Source of the DNA: Isoetes taiwanensis
Taxonomy: Eukaryota > Streptophyta > Lycopodiopsida > Isoetales > Isoetaceae
Assembly: GCA_021234155.1 (NCBI GenBank)
Contig: JAJEKV010000003.1
Location: 15,730,386-15,794,385 of the forward strand
DNA: 64,000 bases
Direction of reading: 5' to 3'
This document shows, piece by piece, positions 32,600-45,395 of the stretch. Positions within the stretch are counted from its first letter, which is position 1; the number at the start of each line of letters is the position of its first letter. The position numbers and the translations under genes were made by a program. The notes under the pieces were generated by a model. The model was not told the DNA's origin and did not search any database. It worked only from the letters and a program-made list of their open reading frames with translations.

Positions 32600-32820
32600 T
32601 TTTTCAAGAAAGATTTGTATCAGAAAGGGGACCCAGGTTATTCAAGTTGAAAGATTCTTGGTGGACTTGAAGGAAGTTTTGCAAGCTTCAACAGGCAATG
32701 CCCTAGAAACCTGGGTGTCTGGTACTGATCCATGTTGTTGGACGGGGATAATTTGCACGGGCAAAGGAATTACAGCTTTAAATCTTCCTTATCAAAGCTT
32801 GTTAAATATGTGCCCTCTAA
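32600..32820 (+). pseudogene. LRR receptor-like N-terminal cap fragment
   Basis: The frame 32592-32831 contains VERFLVDLKEVLQASTGNAL and ETWVSGTDPCCWTGIICTG, then ITALNLPYQSL. The W..........C.W.G..C pattern and following LNLP are the leucine-rich-repeat N-terminal cap found in LRR receptor kinases and receptor-like proteins. No signal peptide, further repeats or kinase domain follow, so this is one exon's worth of a fragment. Confidence 0.6.
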
Positions 32821-32880
32821 GACCTCTTTAGTCTCTTATCGACCATTTCCCAATCTTTTGTTATCTTTCAGACGCTGTCT

Positions 32881-33592
32881 ATGGAGCAGGGAGCCATTCC
32901 CATGGAGATCAAAGAGGAGCTCATCAGCAATATGGGCATGGGCATTGCTTTTAGAGAGCCCTTTGCATCCCCGTTTGCATTATATTCTTTGTTTGGTATT
33001 AGGTTAACTAGCCTTGCTCAACTGAATACCACTTTCGTGAGTGCTCTGATCAGTGTCTCTGCATCTTTTGGCATGACTTTCACACAAAATTTTTGCTCTC
33101 TAGTCTGCACTATAGAACATGCCTTCAGTTATGGATGTCTTCTCTAAGAGTCAATCCTTATTTAATTAGTTCGTATATGACTTAGTGATAGCTATGAGTT
33201 TTTTGTTTGTAGGATGGCAAAATTAACTCCTTAGATATCAACTAGGCTGAAGATCTCTATATAGCAGCTTGTGATGATAACTCTATATAGCTTTTTGATA
33301 CAGAAAATGCAAAGTAATTAGAATTGTAAACATTGCAAAATTTTATTTCATGCCTTCTCAAGTGTCTAATTTTTCATGTTTCTACAGATCTGTGAAGACC
33401 ATACCAAGTAAGAAATATAAGGTCGACCAAATTTGCTTCACTCATTATGATAACTTTGTTGTGTGCTCCTCAATAAATGGGTGGGATGGTATGCCGCCCT
33501 TGAAACCATTTTTGTGTTTTGGTTTTGCTTTTTGATGTTTTCTTCTTTTCCTTCTTAGAATCACTAAGATACTTGGATATGAATAAGGTTCG
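32881..33592 (+). pseudogene. SWD2/WDR82-like WD40 protein, N-terminal exons
   Basis: Exon 1 from ATG 32881 reads MEQGAIPMEIKEELISNMGM and GIAFREPF. Exon 2 (about 33,213-33,310) reads DGKINSLDIN-stop-AEDLYIAACDDNSI-stop-LFDTENAK. Exon 3 (33,388-33,486) reads SVKTIPSKKYKVDQICFTHY and CSSINGWD. Exon 4 (33,556-33,592) reads ESLRYLDMNKVRY after a TTCTTAG acceptor. The K-K-Y-x-V-D..F/Y-T-H block is diagnostic of Swd2/WDR82, a subunit of the COMPASS H3K4 methyltransferase and of 3'-end processing complexes. Two nonsense codons in exon 2 make it a pseudogene. The next exons resume at 35,520 after a Dicer-like fragment. Confidence 0.8.
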
Positions 33593-33599
33593 CTATGTA

Positions 33600-34710
33600 T
33601 ATTATTCTAAAAGCCATCGGGATAGGTGAGACTTTTATGACTCAGAATGAAATCCTGCAGCAGGCCTTGACGGAAAACACAATTGCTTACCTAGATAAGG
33701 GCTCAGGGAAAACCTTCATAGCAGTCCTAATTCTACGGGAGTTGAGACATAAGCTATGATCAGAGCCCTGTTACAGAGTATAAAATTCTGATGTTATCTG
33801 TTGCTTTGCGCTCATGATCAACAGGGTGATGTGCTATTAATAAACACGGATCTCAAAGTGGGGGTCTACTATGGTGACAAAGGGGTAGATACATGGAGTA
33901 AGGAAAAATGGAAATCAGAACTCGATGATCATGAGGTACTATGCGTGTAGCTGAAGATACATTACGAGCCCTTTATCACCCATCAGGGAATTCTCCCTCC
34001 CACTTGTCAATGAGACCCTTTCTACTTGATTTAAATTCTCTTATGAGAGGGCTAGCCCTTTGTAGGACAGGGATCTGGAAGGGACAATGCTCAAAGTTAA
34101 AACTTATTAATGGGTATGCATCTTAGATGGTTAATTTTATGCTAGCATCTAGTATAAGAATGGCTTATGAGAATACCTACATGCAATGGAATGGTTGAAA
34201 GGAGCTGCAAATTCTGGATCAGGTGAACGGAATTAAGAATGCTTCTTTGTTTATTTTGATCCGAATCTGGATGCATCTGGTGCTACACATAGCTGTACTT
34301 TTAAACTATGCCTAGGGACTCAAGCTTTCAGATTGTTATCCTTGCATTCTTGGTTCTGCATTGGTTGTACGAAGATATTAATTGCAATATATACACATAC
34401 TTTAATAACATCAGTAATCATCTGTTTGCAGGTCTTTGTCATGACACCTCAAGTATTTCTTGATGCACTAGGATCTTCAGCCCTCAAGATGGACATTGTT
34501 GAAATTATATTTATGGATGAATGTCATCATGCACAGAAGAGACATCCATATGCACAAACAATGAAGGTAGTTTTCATGTGGGATGTTAACCGAATGTATT
34601 ATTGGGCTAGCTGACGTGTGTGGTCGTTAGAATGATTATCATATCAACGAATCAGAAGGCAAGCCAAAGATTTTTGCAATGACAGCTTCACCAGTACAAC
34701 AAAAAGGTAC
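33600..34710 (+). pseudogene. Dicer-like helicase-domain fragment, copy A
   Basis: Four exon-like blocks in order. 33,631-33,756: NEILQQALTENTIAYLDKG and SGKTFIAVLILREL, Walker A with Thr-to-Lys in the usual LDTGSGKT. 33,822-33,936: VYYGDKGVDTWSKEKWKSEL. 34,432-34,566: VFVMTPQVFLDALGSSALK with DECHHAQKRHPYAQTMK; the DECH box is at 34516-34527. 34,631-34,708: SEGKPKIFAMTASPVQQK. This order is the DExD/H helicase N-terminus of plant Dicer-like proteins, which make small RNAs in the nucleus. Introns are kept, but no PAZ, RNase III or downstream helicase part is present. It lies between exons of the SWD2-like pseudogene and has a diverged second copy at 63,300-64,000. Confidence 0.85.
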
Positions 34711-35519
34711 CATCTTGTTCTGTTATTTTGAATATCTCAGCTTTCTTTTACATGTGATGTGATCACTTGGGCACTTATACTTGTAATCCATCTCGGCAAT
34801 GATGAAAAACAGTAGTAACCTTGGTTCTTGTTTCTACCATTCAATGTATTCCATTTCTTACAACAAACTTCTTCGTTTCTAGCAATCTCTTACGACTTTT
34901 AAACTATTAAGGGAGCATATTTGCATGGATTGGGTGAATTGTAGTTATGGTCTTCCATTATTACTTATTGTTGACTCTTGTAATTACATTGCCTTGTATA
35001 ACGATTACATGCACTAATCTACCAGCAACTGTTTTGGAGTTGGAACTATATAGAATTGTAACATTTAGCTTAGGGAGAGTATGAGTCAATAGACATTGTT
35101 AAATCTGAGGGAGGGCTTGGCAGAAATGAGCTTCGTCTCAGAGGGAGCCTAATGGATTTAGTATCTCAGTTGTACATAATGTACATGTATATAGCATTTG
35201 AGGTGTATATATTGTGTGTTCCTTCATGGTATATAGTCAGTTTCAGGGAGCGTGGCAGAGTATTGAAACTATACATGCTGCACGTCTATTTATTTGTAAC
35301 ATCATCAGTAATAGATTGATCGTGCAAGGTTTTGAACCTCATGCTATTCTAGAGGGTTGTGTGACTTTGTATGTCTCCAAGCAATGATTTTTTCTTGTCT
35401 GGAGCACCACATTACTTTGTTCGTCTTTGGGACTTACGATGTAGTTAGTGTCAGATGAGGGCTTGTTTTGGCTATATTTGTCAGGTGAGGTGCGATTTTA
35501 ATTTTTTTTGCGCTCTTTT
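34711..35519. other. Non-coding stretch between Dicer-like and SWD2-like pieces
   Basis: AT-rich, intron-like. No coding blocks recognised; the SWD2 blades expected between exon 4 and the GRPVVAYDQQ exon are missing. Confidence 0.5.
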
Positions 35520-36586
35520 TGAAGGGCTTGCTTCGTGTGCATGGGCGGCCGGTTGTGGCATATGATCAGCAAGATCTTGTGTTCACTGTTTCCATCAAAG
35601 GGGAAGCGCTCAAATTGTTCGATGCACGGTATTTTGAAAAGGGGAGCTTCTTTATATTTTCTCTAAATTGCTATATTATTTATAATCCTATACCTATCTC
35701 ATAATCCAATATTGCTGATATAACTTTCAGACAATGATCTAGGGATCCTTCAAAACATTTTACATAGGAGATACTGCAACAGAGGTCTCCGGAATTAAAT
35801 TTAATATTGATGGAAAGCTTATTCTCGTCTCTACAATCAATGGTCAAATTTATGTGCTTGATGCATATAGTGGTAACAAGGTCAGAAATAGTTTGTATGC
35901 TGTAGCTTATGCCCCTATTCTTAGTTTTAGCTTTTGTAGTTATTCACTGGTAATTCTCTTAAATGGTAGTGTAGGAAGATTGCTGACATACTTATGAACA
36001 CTTTGCTCTTTGCAATGAGCAGATCCATGTATTCAACGTCGAACCCAATCTCGATGGAGGGACTTTAGAGACATCTTTCAGCACTGATGGACAATTTTTG
36101 ACGTCAGGTGCATTACAATATTGAGAAATTGGCCAGGGGCTAGATTTTGCTATAAGAGAACTATTTTGTATATGTGCATTGAAGTCTTGTTGAAAATTGT
36201 AACTTATATTCTGCTCTGTAAAAAGGTTTCTCATCATTGAGAGGAGCAAATCATACGTCTTCAGTTGATGTTAAGTTACGTTCGATCATAATGCAGGGTC
36301 TGGAGATGGAACCCTTCGAGCGTGGAATGCTCTTACAGGAGCTAAGGTAAGTCTACAAAATATGATGGCATGCATGTTGGGTGGTTGGCCTATAAATGCC
36401 ATTTCAATATTGCAGATTGCATGTTGGACAAATAATACGGGTGTTCCAGCAGTAGTAACATGGGATTGGTGTCATTTGATGTTTGCAAGTGCATCGGCGT
36501 CATGGGATTTTGTCCAGAGCCATCCACCATCCAGATTGACTGGGACTTGTGATTGTGCTGATGATTCGGTTGTAAATGTGCTGTAA
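35520..36586 (+). pseudogene. SWD2/WDR82-like WD40 protein, C-terminal exons
   Basis: Blocks: LLRVHGRPVVAYDQQDLVFT with ALKLFDAR (35,524-35,636); GSFKTFYIGDTATEVSGIKF and YVLDAYSGNK (35,752-35,880); FNVEPNLDGGTLETSFSTDG (36,022-36,108); GSGDGTLRAWNALTGAK (36,297-36,345, donor GTAAG); IACWTNNTGVPAVVTWDW and LMFASASA (36,416-36,586). These match the C-terminal WD40 blades of plant SWD2-like proteins. A TAG replaces the Lys codon just before GSF (about 35,740), and the last exon has lost its usual FWIPD ending. Exon-intron structure is retained, so this is not a retrocopy. Non-functional. Confidence 0.85.
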
Positions 36587-36599
36587 TATTCTGTATAAG

Positions 36600-39500
36600 C
36601 CTTCGAAACTAACGAGAGGGCTCAATGGGACAATAGAAGCGCGATTTGCAACGTGAAGCAATTTTTCATCAGTCCCTGGTATTGGGGCCCTAAACATTGT
36701 ACAAGTTTAAACATTTTTATGCTTAGAAGGAATGCTAATGTATCTAGGAATACATGGAATTCACTAGAATACTGATTCGAAAAATGTCCATTCAAACAGA
36801 TTTTGCAATTCAGGCAGGAACAGGTTGGAAATAAGCTAATAAAATTGCTCATAACTCAGATGATATGGGCAGTTCCTAGAGATCTAGCATTCAAAGGATG
36901 TTCATGACTTTTTGTGGCGGTCATTCTTGGACTGCTAGTCTAACATGTTTCTTACCTACGTGACATCTATCTTTAACACGAGGTCATCAAAGATGATAGT
37001 AATAGATAACGAAGCCGCATAAGATTCCCAAAGGATCATTTTCATTATTTTGTGTATGAATGAGGGAATTTATAAATAGTTTTGGATATTCTTGTTTATT
37101 TGAATGCTCTACTTTGGAAAGGAACATGGAGATACTATTTTTGGTTCCTGAGAAAGCGATGTTTTTGCTTAATGATTCCAAATCTTATGTGGCTCTATTC
37201 GATGATATGAGGGTTGTTGTCTTGGGTGACATGCTGATTCCAAATCTTATGCGGCTCTATATTGGATTTCTCATCATACCTTGATTTGATCTTTGATGAT
37301 TTTATACTTGGATGAAGCCTCTTTCCATTTGTGATTTATCATTTGGATGCTCCACTATGGATAGAAAACATTAAGCTTTTTCTTTCTGCTTTACAGCATG
37401 ATTTGATTGATTGTGCATGCAGGATGGTGCAACGATGAATATGTTGTTACTGCCATTTTTATCCTATCTTCTTTGTTGATTTTCTATTTTTAATGGTTGA
37501 TAGCCTTGTATTTATTGTGCATATATCCAATGGTGGTTAAAAGAAAAAAGCAAGCACTTAATAGTAAGAAAGCACTTAGATCCTGATAACAGTTCAGCAA
37601 TTTGATTCCAAAACGTCGTTCAAAGCAGGTGGATGTTTAATGCTGCCTAGATTGGTTTTATTAGTTTACTAGGTTTGTTAGGAGGTAAGATACTGCTTGG
37701 CATTGTTTTGGTTCTTAATAGGATGCCATTGGGAATGACTCAAATCGGGAGAGATGACCATGCCATTGGGAAGGACTCGAATGTGGAGAGCAACCTAATA
37801 CAAGGCTTTCTTTTTTGTAAGTTTTTCCTTCTGTTGCTTTTAATGGTCAGTTTTATTTTCTATATAGCCTCAAAAGTGTCAAGGGCATATCATCAAGCAG
37901 TTTATCAAGGAGTGTTATTCAAAGTGCAGGTGCACTTCAAAGCTATGCGGCAACCGAGTAGTCCAAAAGGGTATAAGGTACAAGCTTCAAGTGTGATAAA
38001 TTCTTCCCCAATGTTAGTACTCTTTGGATTTATAAGTGCAAAGTGCCACTTTTCCGCCCTATTTTCTTCACAAAATTTAAATCCGCCAATTCTATTAGTT
38101 TTTATAATTAATGCCTGAGGAAAAGCCGAGCAACGCTGGGCACTTTTTCTAGTGGATGTATAATTGTAGAGTTTTGCTCATTTCTAGTAAGTTCTACAAT
38201 ACAAAACAAATAACTCATGGAGTGATAAAACCTGAACAAACCCACTCTCTATGGAAGCTATGAAAACACATTCTCGTGCCAACAGAGGGCAACCCCTTGT
38301 GCATAGCACCTTGTTAGTATTACTTCCTGTGAATCACCTATGGTGTTAAATATTATGTAACTGTAGTCTGCTTTTGTACATTTGCTTGACTCTAGTATAT
38401 GCTTCAGGATTCGTTTTCAAGTTCATAGATCTTAAACTTTCTCCTCGATAATTTCCATGCATTTCTCTTCGCTCTAATTCTTAAAATCGATTCTTCGATC
38501 TTTAGTTATTTCTATCCTATGAAGTTTTATTATGTTAACTTATGAAGTTTTATTATGCATTTAAATCCAGCTTAGAGATCGAGTTTATTCTTTTCCTCCT
38601 AATTGCATTGCATCGGTCACTGTTTAATTTAAATTATCCATTAGGATTCATTAGATTATCCATTGGGATCTCGGCTCATAATTTACAGTTTTAAGCCTAT
38701 CTCTGCAAACTCACAATACTCATTCTTGCTTAAACAATTATTCATTCTCTTTTAATTATATGCGGACGACATAGGCTGGAATCGCTTAATAGCAAGCTTA
38801 TTAGAAAGCTTCTGGTACATATTGTGGAATCGATTCTTCTCCAGTGGACCGGTATTCAAGCTATACATGTATTCAAGCGAATCGAATCATGCTCCAAGAC
38901 ATACATGTCTTCTCCAAGCCATACCTTTATTCAAACGAATCGAATCATGCTCCAAGACATACCTGTATTCTCCATTGAGATATAGCCAGATGTTTTTGAA
39001 TTGGTTTACAGATCCATCGCATGGAAACTGTCATCACTATTTTCTCCGAAGAACCCGCATTCAACATCCAGACATCATCGATTGCTCTGGGGATCGTGTT
39101 GGATAGGCAACAAAATTCTGGAGGCATACCTGGCAGACTGGCTGGGAAAAACTCCTTCTTTCTTTTTTCCTCTCTTTCCAGCTTATCACACAAAGGAAAC
39201 CATTCTTTGGAGACTTAACTTGGGTAGACTTCGTTATCCCCCCCCAAAAAAATTTGGAAATCATAAACCATTTTTTTGCCCCCTGTTTTCAATGGTTGAA
39301 GTGATTTCCGGCAGTATTCTTGGTATTTTTTACTGTTTTTTTGCAGTTTCTTTGTTTGCCGGTCTGTTTTCCGATGAGGGTGGCCGAATAACGAAGGTGG
39401 CCCCTTAACTTTCCCTGACAATTCAGCGAGAAGCAGGCTCTAGTTCCCAGGATCCGGTAACGCCCTTCTTCTTCCCTCTTATCTGATCTGGCGGCCGGTT

Positions 39501-40330
39501 AAGGGCAGGCATGCAGGGCCAGCAGTCGTTCCTGCCCAAAGCTCGTTGCTGAGGTGGGCCGGGGGTTCCTTTGGGGGATCCGGTCGCTGGTCGGACCAGG
39601 GCTGCCCCCCTTCCCTGTTTGCGGCCGCGCATGTAGGTCAGTGCCCTTTAGGGCAATTTTTTTTCTTTCTTCTTTTCTTTTTTGGTTATATGGTTGCATC
39701 CCATGTTGGCTTTTTGGGGCAACAAATTATTAATTTAAATTCTACTTTTTTCAATTAAAAGTTAGATCATGCCCCCTCCCCCCACCAAAAGTACCCCAGT
39801 TCATTTACGTCATGCACTTTTTTGAGTTTCTTTAGATGTATCCACTCTCAGTATTGGGATCCGAGCATTCTTGGTTTTGGGGTGCTCTCACATTGCTTAC
39901 AATAAACTAACAGAACCCTCTTTTTTTCCAGTTTCTAAGTTGTTTTAGTCTAATTACATCGAATTCTTCATTCTTCTTAGTTCTACCATTGGGTATTGTT
40001 CCTTCATTTTTCTTGGTTCTTCTAGTGGATAGTTAGGAGTTGTGTTTGAATTGGCCACATAGGAAAACGTTGATTTAAATGCACCATCCTTAGGTTTCAT
40101 ATAGTTATATATAAATAAAAGGTCGTGATAAGGCTGCTTTCGCTAGCACAACTTGGAAAAATATGCCCCTTATGTTGTATGCATAGTTGGTCCCAGTCAA
40201 AATTGGAAATTAACTTTCCTATTAACTACACTAACACATTGTATTTACATCCTTACATATATCTTTTCGAAAAGGCACCCAAAAATTGTATTTTGGAAAT
40301 TCGGTATAAGGGACTCTTAATTCCATCGAT
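36600..40330. other. Intergenic region
   Basis: No recognisable gene. Local features: a 22-bp phrase GATTCCAAATCTTATG.GGCTCTAT occurs at about 37,167 and 37,229; a 58-bp tandem duplication is listed separately; a GC-rich patch lies at 39,440-39,640. The longest open frame (37,675-38,118) has no known domain. Confidence 0.45.
38871..38989. repeat. 58-bp tandem duplication
   Basis: Two units beginning ATTCAA.CGAATCGAATCATG and containing CTCCAAGACATAC, at 38871 and 38929. Confidence 0.85.
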
Positions 40331-41010
40331 CCGAGCCCTCGGATCGAGATTCTAGAGGGGGCGAGCATGCATGTCTCGCATTCATGCATTGCATGCCTTC
40401 TCTGGTTGGGAGATCGCTATATTAGGCGAGGTTCTTTATCAACGTCTCATTGGCGCTTCCTCTTCTCTCTCAACAGTACCTTATTCTCTAATCATTGAAA
40501 CCCACCCTCCCCCCCCCCTTAATTGTTTAATGTATTTGTCGCCTGGCACGCGTGACCAGCCCCTCTATTTGAAGAGGTTTTTGTTTTGTTGTCGCGTGGC
40601 ATGTGTGATCAGCCCCTCCACTTTGGGAGCTTTGTTTTATCACATTTGTTCTAGTGTTGATTATGTGCAAGTACAGGTTGGCAAGCGGCAGTAGCTTCGA
40701 CTTCTCCATTCGTGGGTGTTTTGGGAGCAAATTCTCAGCCTTACATTTGTCCAAGCCCCTTGCCGAAGGCTTATCACTAGGGTTTTTCCTCGAAAACCCG
40801 AAAGGGGTAATCCTGATGATAAGCTTTTGGCAGGTACATGGACCAAACATCTATTAGCATTGTATTTCATGGGGTCCAAGTCGTATAATTGGACATTCCC
40901 TTTACTTTTCTTCGTGGGTAGTTCGCATGTGTGCGGCTATCCACCATCCACCATTGTAAAAAATCTGCTGAGATTCGGCGCTTCCTCTTCTCGCTCAGCA
41001 GTACCTTATT
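40331..41010. repeat. Unclassified repeat family, copy with CACGCGTGACCAGCCCCTC modules
   Basis: Contains the phrase GGCACGCGTGACCAGCCCCTC (40545-40565), again as GGCATGTGTGATCAGCCCCTC (40598-40618). A CTTCCTCTTCTC.CTCA.CAGTACCTTATTCTCT block occurs twice (about 40,458 and 40,980). The same modules recur at 43,755-43,970. It could be an LTR or a satellite-like element; no coding part was recognised. Confidence 0.55.
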
Positions 41011-43529
41011 CTCTATTCTTTGAAAGCATGCAGTGGAGGGGCTTTTCCCTGCTTGGATTGACCAATTTGGCATTTCTTTCATGATGTGGCATGTCCTTTC
41101 TCGGCCTTGCCTCTGCTTTAGCCATAATCCTTTGACCTTCGTCCTCGATCCCATTTTGATAAGGAAGTTCTCTTCTATTCGGGAGGTTTTTGTCGTTTTC
41201 ATACGAGCCCCATTCTAGAATCATTATTTTTTATCTTCTGCCTTATGAACCTAGGAAAGATTGTCGAATTTTCATGGTTGGTTGTAGCTTAACTTGCATC
41301 CCATTAAACTACCTATTTGTGAAATATTCCCTTTAAGAGATTTCATATTTCTTTTTCTTAAGGGGGTGGTCCTTCAACCACACTATTTTATGGCACCCTT
41401 TTCAGAGCAGATCTCATCTTACTTTAGAAAAATCGCATAGGAATGGAATCTTCATGGGGTACTACTTCTTGACACGATGTTTGATATCTTTGCGCAATGA
41501 ACGAGGTGGAGGAGTTTGCATCGTTAAGAATATGGTTTGCGACCATGGGGTTTGATCCCTTTCTTTCAATGAGTGCTTTTTGGGTTCTGCAATAGTTTTC
41601 CACTTCACACTCTTACATTAATGTCTCGGTGGCCATTGCAGGAGCACTAGGGGTTAGTATACATTTTCTTTTGTTGTGGGAGGGCCCTTTTGCTATAGCA
41701 GCCCTTCTAGATGGCCAATATTTACCCCTTTTTTGCACTTCTCTCGACTTCTATGTTAGCTTCCCTTCTCGGGTATCATGATGGAGCATCCCCCCCTTCC
41801 CCGTGCCTTAGATTACAAGGTTTTACATAGGACATTTTTACTCTGGCTTGGATGCTTCATTATGTGGTTATTTCCAAATGCCCTATTGTATTAATACATT
41901 GGTACCCTGAACAATCAACATTGTTTGTTAGTTATAATTAATCTTCTAACATTGGTTACTCCTCTCTTCTTCTTCTTCTTCTTTAGTAGCATTCTATGAT
42001 GTCCCATGTTTCTTCTCAATAGCTTAGCGTGTGAGTATACTTGTTTTTTTCTTTTCTTTCTTTTCATTTTTTGTAAGTGAGTGTTTTTGCTTACACAGCC
42101 TCTGTACGAGCTTCTTCTTTTAAGTTTTTCCATTTAAAGTTGGAGGGTTTATTCTGAGAGAGCATTTTCTTGTGGAGTTTTTTCCTTCGCAACCATTATG
42201 TCAGCAGGTTGTGGTTCTAGTTCTGGTTCTGGTTCTGGTTCTGGTCTGGGTTCTGGTTATTGTTGATGTTTTTTGCTGACTCATGCTCCCATAGTGTTTT
42301 TTCACTCATAAAATCTTCTTTGCTTGCATTGATACATTATATGGAACACTTGTTTGGACTCCTTTGCATTGCATAGTCATTATAGGTTATATATGAAATC
42401 CTTCTTCCTCGTTGCCGTTGTGGTGGGACATTGGTGGCTCTATAGTCCCTAAAAGAGGTAACCAATTTAATCATGAGGGTAATGTGAAAACATTTTCATT
42501 GTATCGTAGCATAATGTGGAAACCTTTTCTAAGATTTTTTTTCCTGTTATCTCTTCTGCTCGAGCTCCCTTTTCGTGTTGATCTTTCGGCAAGGTCACTC
42601 CTTCAACAACAGATGGACTTCGGATTCAACAGCAGATGGACTTAGGGTTTGACTTCGACTCCGCTGACAATCCAGTCTCTTCGTTTTTTTTCACCTCACC
42701 TTCCTTCCTAGGTTTCTTTTCATTCGCATCCATTTATTCCTGCCCTCCCTCCATCCTCCATCCTGTGATTTTGATTTTGGTCTCTAGTTAATCAATTTTA
42801 GCGCTTGGCTCCCCCCATTGCAAAGTTTAGCCTATGTTACCATGCTAACACATTTTTTAGACCTTAAGCTCATGGATTAATGTTCATCGTCCACTAACAT
42901 GACATCTTTTTAAATCTTGTTTAAACACAATCCATTATGTTGCGCCCCCTAAGACAGCATCTTTTATATTGCGCAGGTTGGTTCCTTTGTTTTTTTTTAT
43001 CAGTTCCTTTGGGGATTGTTTCCCCTTTTTTCTTCCCACTTCGATGTTGATCTTCACACGTTCTTTTGATCATTGGCCATATTTTTTATGTTTCTTAAGG
43101 TTGCATGTCAAAGGTTCTTTATGTTGAGTGACATACCTAACTTGGCATTTTATCTTATTCTCCTCTCCATCCTCTAAGGCTCGATCCCTGTTTTTGCACG
43201 ACCACATCCGTGATTCTGCCTTCTTTTGACCTCGACCTCCACACGCACTTAATTGTGACTTCTCCTCGTAGTGCAGAATCTCAACTTCGACCTCGACCGC
43301 AGATGGACTTCAGGTTGATTTCGGCTCCGATACCTCAGCCCTAATTCTAGACTCTCAGTTTTTGCCGGCCTCGACTTCCTTCTTGGTTTTTTATTCATTT
43401 GCATCCAAATTGTTCCTGCTTATTCACTCGATCTAGTCTTATGGTTATTTTTCTCTTTTGTAGGACCTCTCTAAGCGCACTAGGTCTGTGAGGAGAGCAG
43501 AGTTCTCTTCCTTTTGGCTGGTGTTTTGG
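41011..43529. other. Intergenic region, pyrimidine-rich
   Basis: T/C-rich on the plus strand with no recognised gene. It includes a GGTTCT array at 42,205-42,260 and several phrases such as CAACAGCAGATGGACTTCGG repeated within 42,600-42,660 and near 43,300. Confidence 0.45.
42205..42260 (+). repeat. GGTTCT hexamer array
   Basis: About seven near-perfect GGTTCT/CTGGTT units. Confidence 0.9.
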
Positions 43530-43980
43530 TGTACGTATGTCGCGAGTCCTCATCAAGGCGAGCGATATATAATCTGTCCTTTGGCATTTCTTCTCATTCG
43601 GTGTTCTCCTCACAACAGTATAGTAGCATTGGGCAAACCCTCCCGCCCTACCCTTCTTTTTTCCTCTTTTTTGTGGACCATCAACTCAGGTGTCATCTAT
43701 GTTAAGAAACTACATAATGTCTCCTTTTTAAGCAAGTTATTATTATTTATATATGTGCCTGGGACGCGTGACAAGCCCCTCCTTGTTATAGAGGTTTTTT
43801 GTCGCGTGGCATGCATGACCAACCCCTCTGGATGTTTTTTTTTTTTTTTTTTTCAATTCTTTCAAGTTCTTTTCAAAGTTGTATATTTTTGCATGGCACG
43901 CATGACTAGCCCCTCCTTGTTATAAAGGTTTATTATCATGTGGCACGCATGATCAGCCCCTATGGAGGTTTTTCAAAGTT
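43530..43980. repeat. Unclassified repeat family, second copy
   Basis: The first 110 bp match 31,925-32,045. Four modules of the type GGCACGCATGACxAGCCCCTCC...GAGGTTTTT follow at about 43,760, 43,807, 43,895 and 43,940, with a T19 run at 43,836-43,854. Confidence 0.6.
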
Positions 43981-44360
43981 CTTTCTGTTATATTGATATT
44001 TCATATTTTATGCTCTATGGATTTTGTCGTCATCGGCATTCATTATAGGACGCATGCGACTAGCTTTACGACAGGAGTTCAAGCCGTCTATATGTCGTGC
44101 TTATTAACGAAACCTATGGGTGCTTGCATTTCTATTTTCAGCATTAGAAAAATCAAGGGACATATATCTTTCCTTTTCGCTCGGTGCCGGTCCTTTGCTT
44201 TCTCGCACGGGCGCTCCAGGCAATACCCAAACTTGCAACTTCGTAGTTGCAACCCATATACCTTTGCCAACTGTGCTACTTATTACCTTGACGATATTCT
44301 TTTGCATCATCCACATATGTGCGGCACTTGTCAAGATCTCATCCTTTAGAGTGGCGGGAT
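43981..44360. other. Intergenic stretch
   Basis: Short open frames only; nothing recognised. Confidence 0.4.
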
Positions 44361-44852
44361 CTAGACCATTGGTTTAAATATATAAGGAGGAGCCTCATTC
44401 TTGTCGAACCATTCTGCTTCAATGCCAGTCTTGAGACTTCTAGATATTTGTCTCGTGTTTCTGCTTGCCTTTGTGGTCTCAGGGCTGCTCATGCATCTAC
44501 CCCTTGATTTCTCACGACAATGCTCAAGCTCATCAATTTCACATAAAAGAACATGCTCATACTCTTCAACCATGTGAGATGCCATTAGATTTACCTCATC
44601 AGACTTTAAACTTGCTGATAAAGATACATTCTCCAACGTTTTATGGCTGGCCTCATGTGCTTCATAGCCAAAACATTCATGTATTGGACTGTCATGCCTG
44701 ATTTCATGTGAATCGTCTTCAAAGCATTCAAATTTTGGAATATTATGATAGTTAACATGCTCTAGCTGCTGTAAATCCTCATTTTCACATTCAAGAACAT
44801 GATAGCATTCCTGAAGCATAGAAGTATGCAAGTTTGCCTCCTCAAGCTTCAA
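44361..44852 (-). other. Unrecognised acidic repeat ORF
   Basis: About 163 codons, opened by a TTG after an upstream stop, so the true start is not seen. It contains two copies of a ~28-residue unit: KLEEANLHTSMLQECYHVLE near the start and KSDEVNLMASHMVEEYEHVL about 80 residues later, each followed by CE..EL. Between them are two HECFG/FECFE-type units (FECFEDDSHEIRHDSP, HECFGYEAHEASHKT). Rich in Glu, His and Cys. No family recognised. It lies ~1 kb beyond the gypsy integrase end on the same strand and may belong to that element. Confidence 0.35.
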
Positions 44853-45161
44853 ACTGTTGTTGGAACTTCATTTCCAGATTTGACCTGATCAAGAACATGT
44901 TTTGGAATGCTACACATCTCATCCAAATACTTAAAAGATAATGTACTTTAACATACTTCTCAAAAGTTTCATAAATGGAATGCTTTTGCTTGAAGCTTAC
45001 GTATCTTCTTTATTAGAGCCTAAACTCTAACCTTGCAAGATGGATGAAAAACCAATAATCCAAGCTCAATCTATCAGATCTATGCAATGCACAACATAAA
45101 GATTCATCATCTCCATAGCTAGATCAAGCAAAATAATCTCTCCCAATACAACGTCTCTCTG

Positions 45162-45278
<117 letters not shown>

Positions 45279-45395
45279 GATAACACAGTGATGGTAATGG
45301 ATCCTGCACACCACAATGCATACGTGCATATCTCCTCCACCCGTGCATGTGCGTATATCCCTCTGTATATGGTATACAATCTCCTATACCACCTC

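Noticed and set aside
39423-39758. GC-rich patch with open frames on both strands
   Set aside because: No domain recognised on either strand; likely part of an unidentified repeat.
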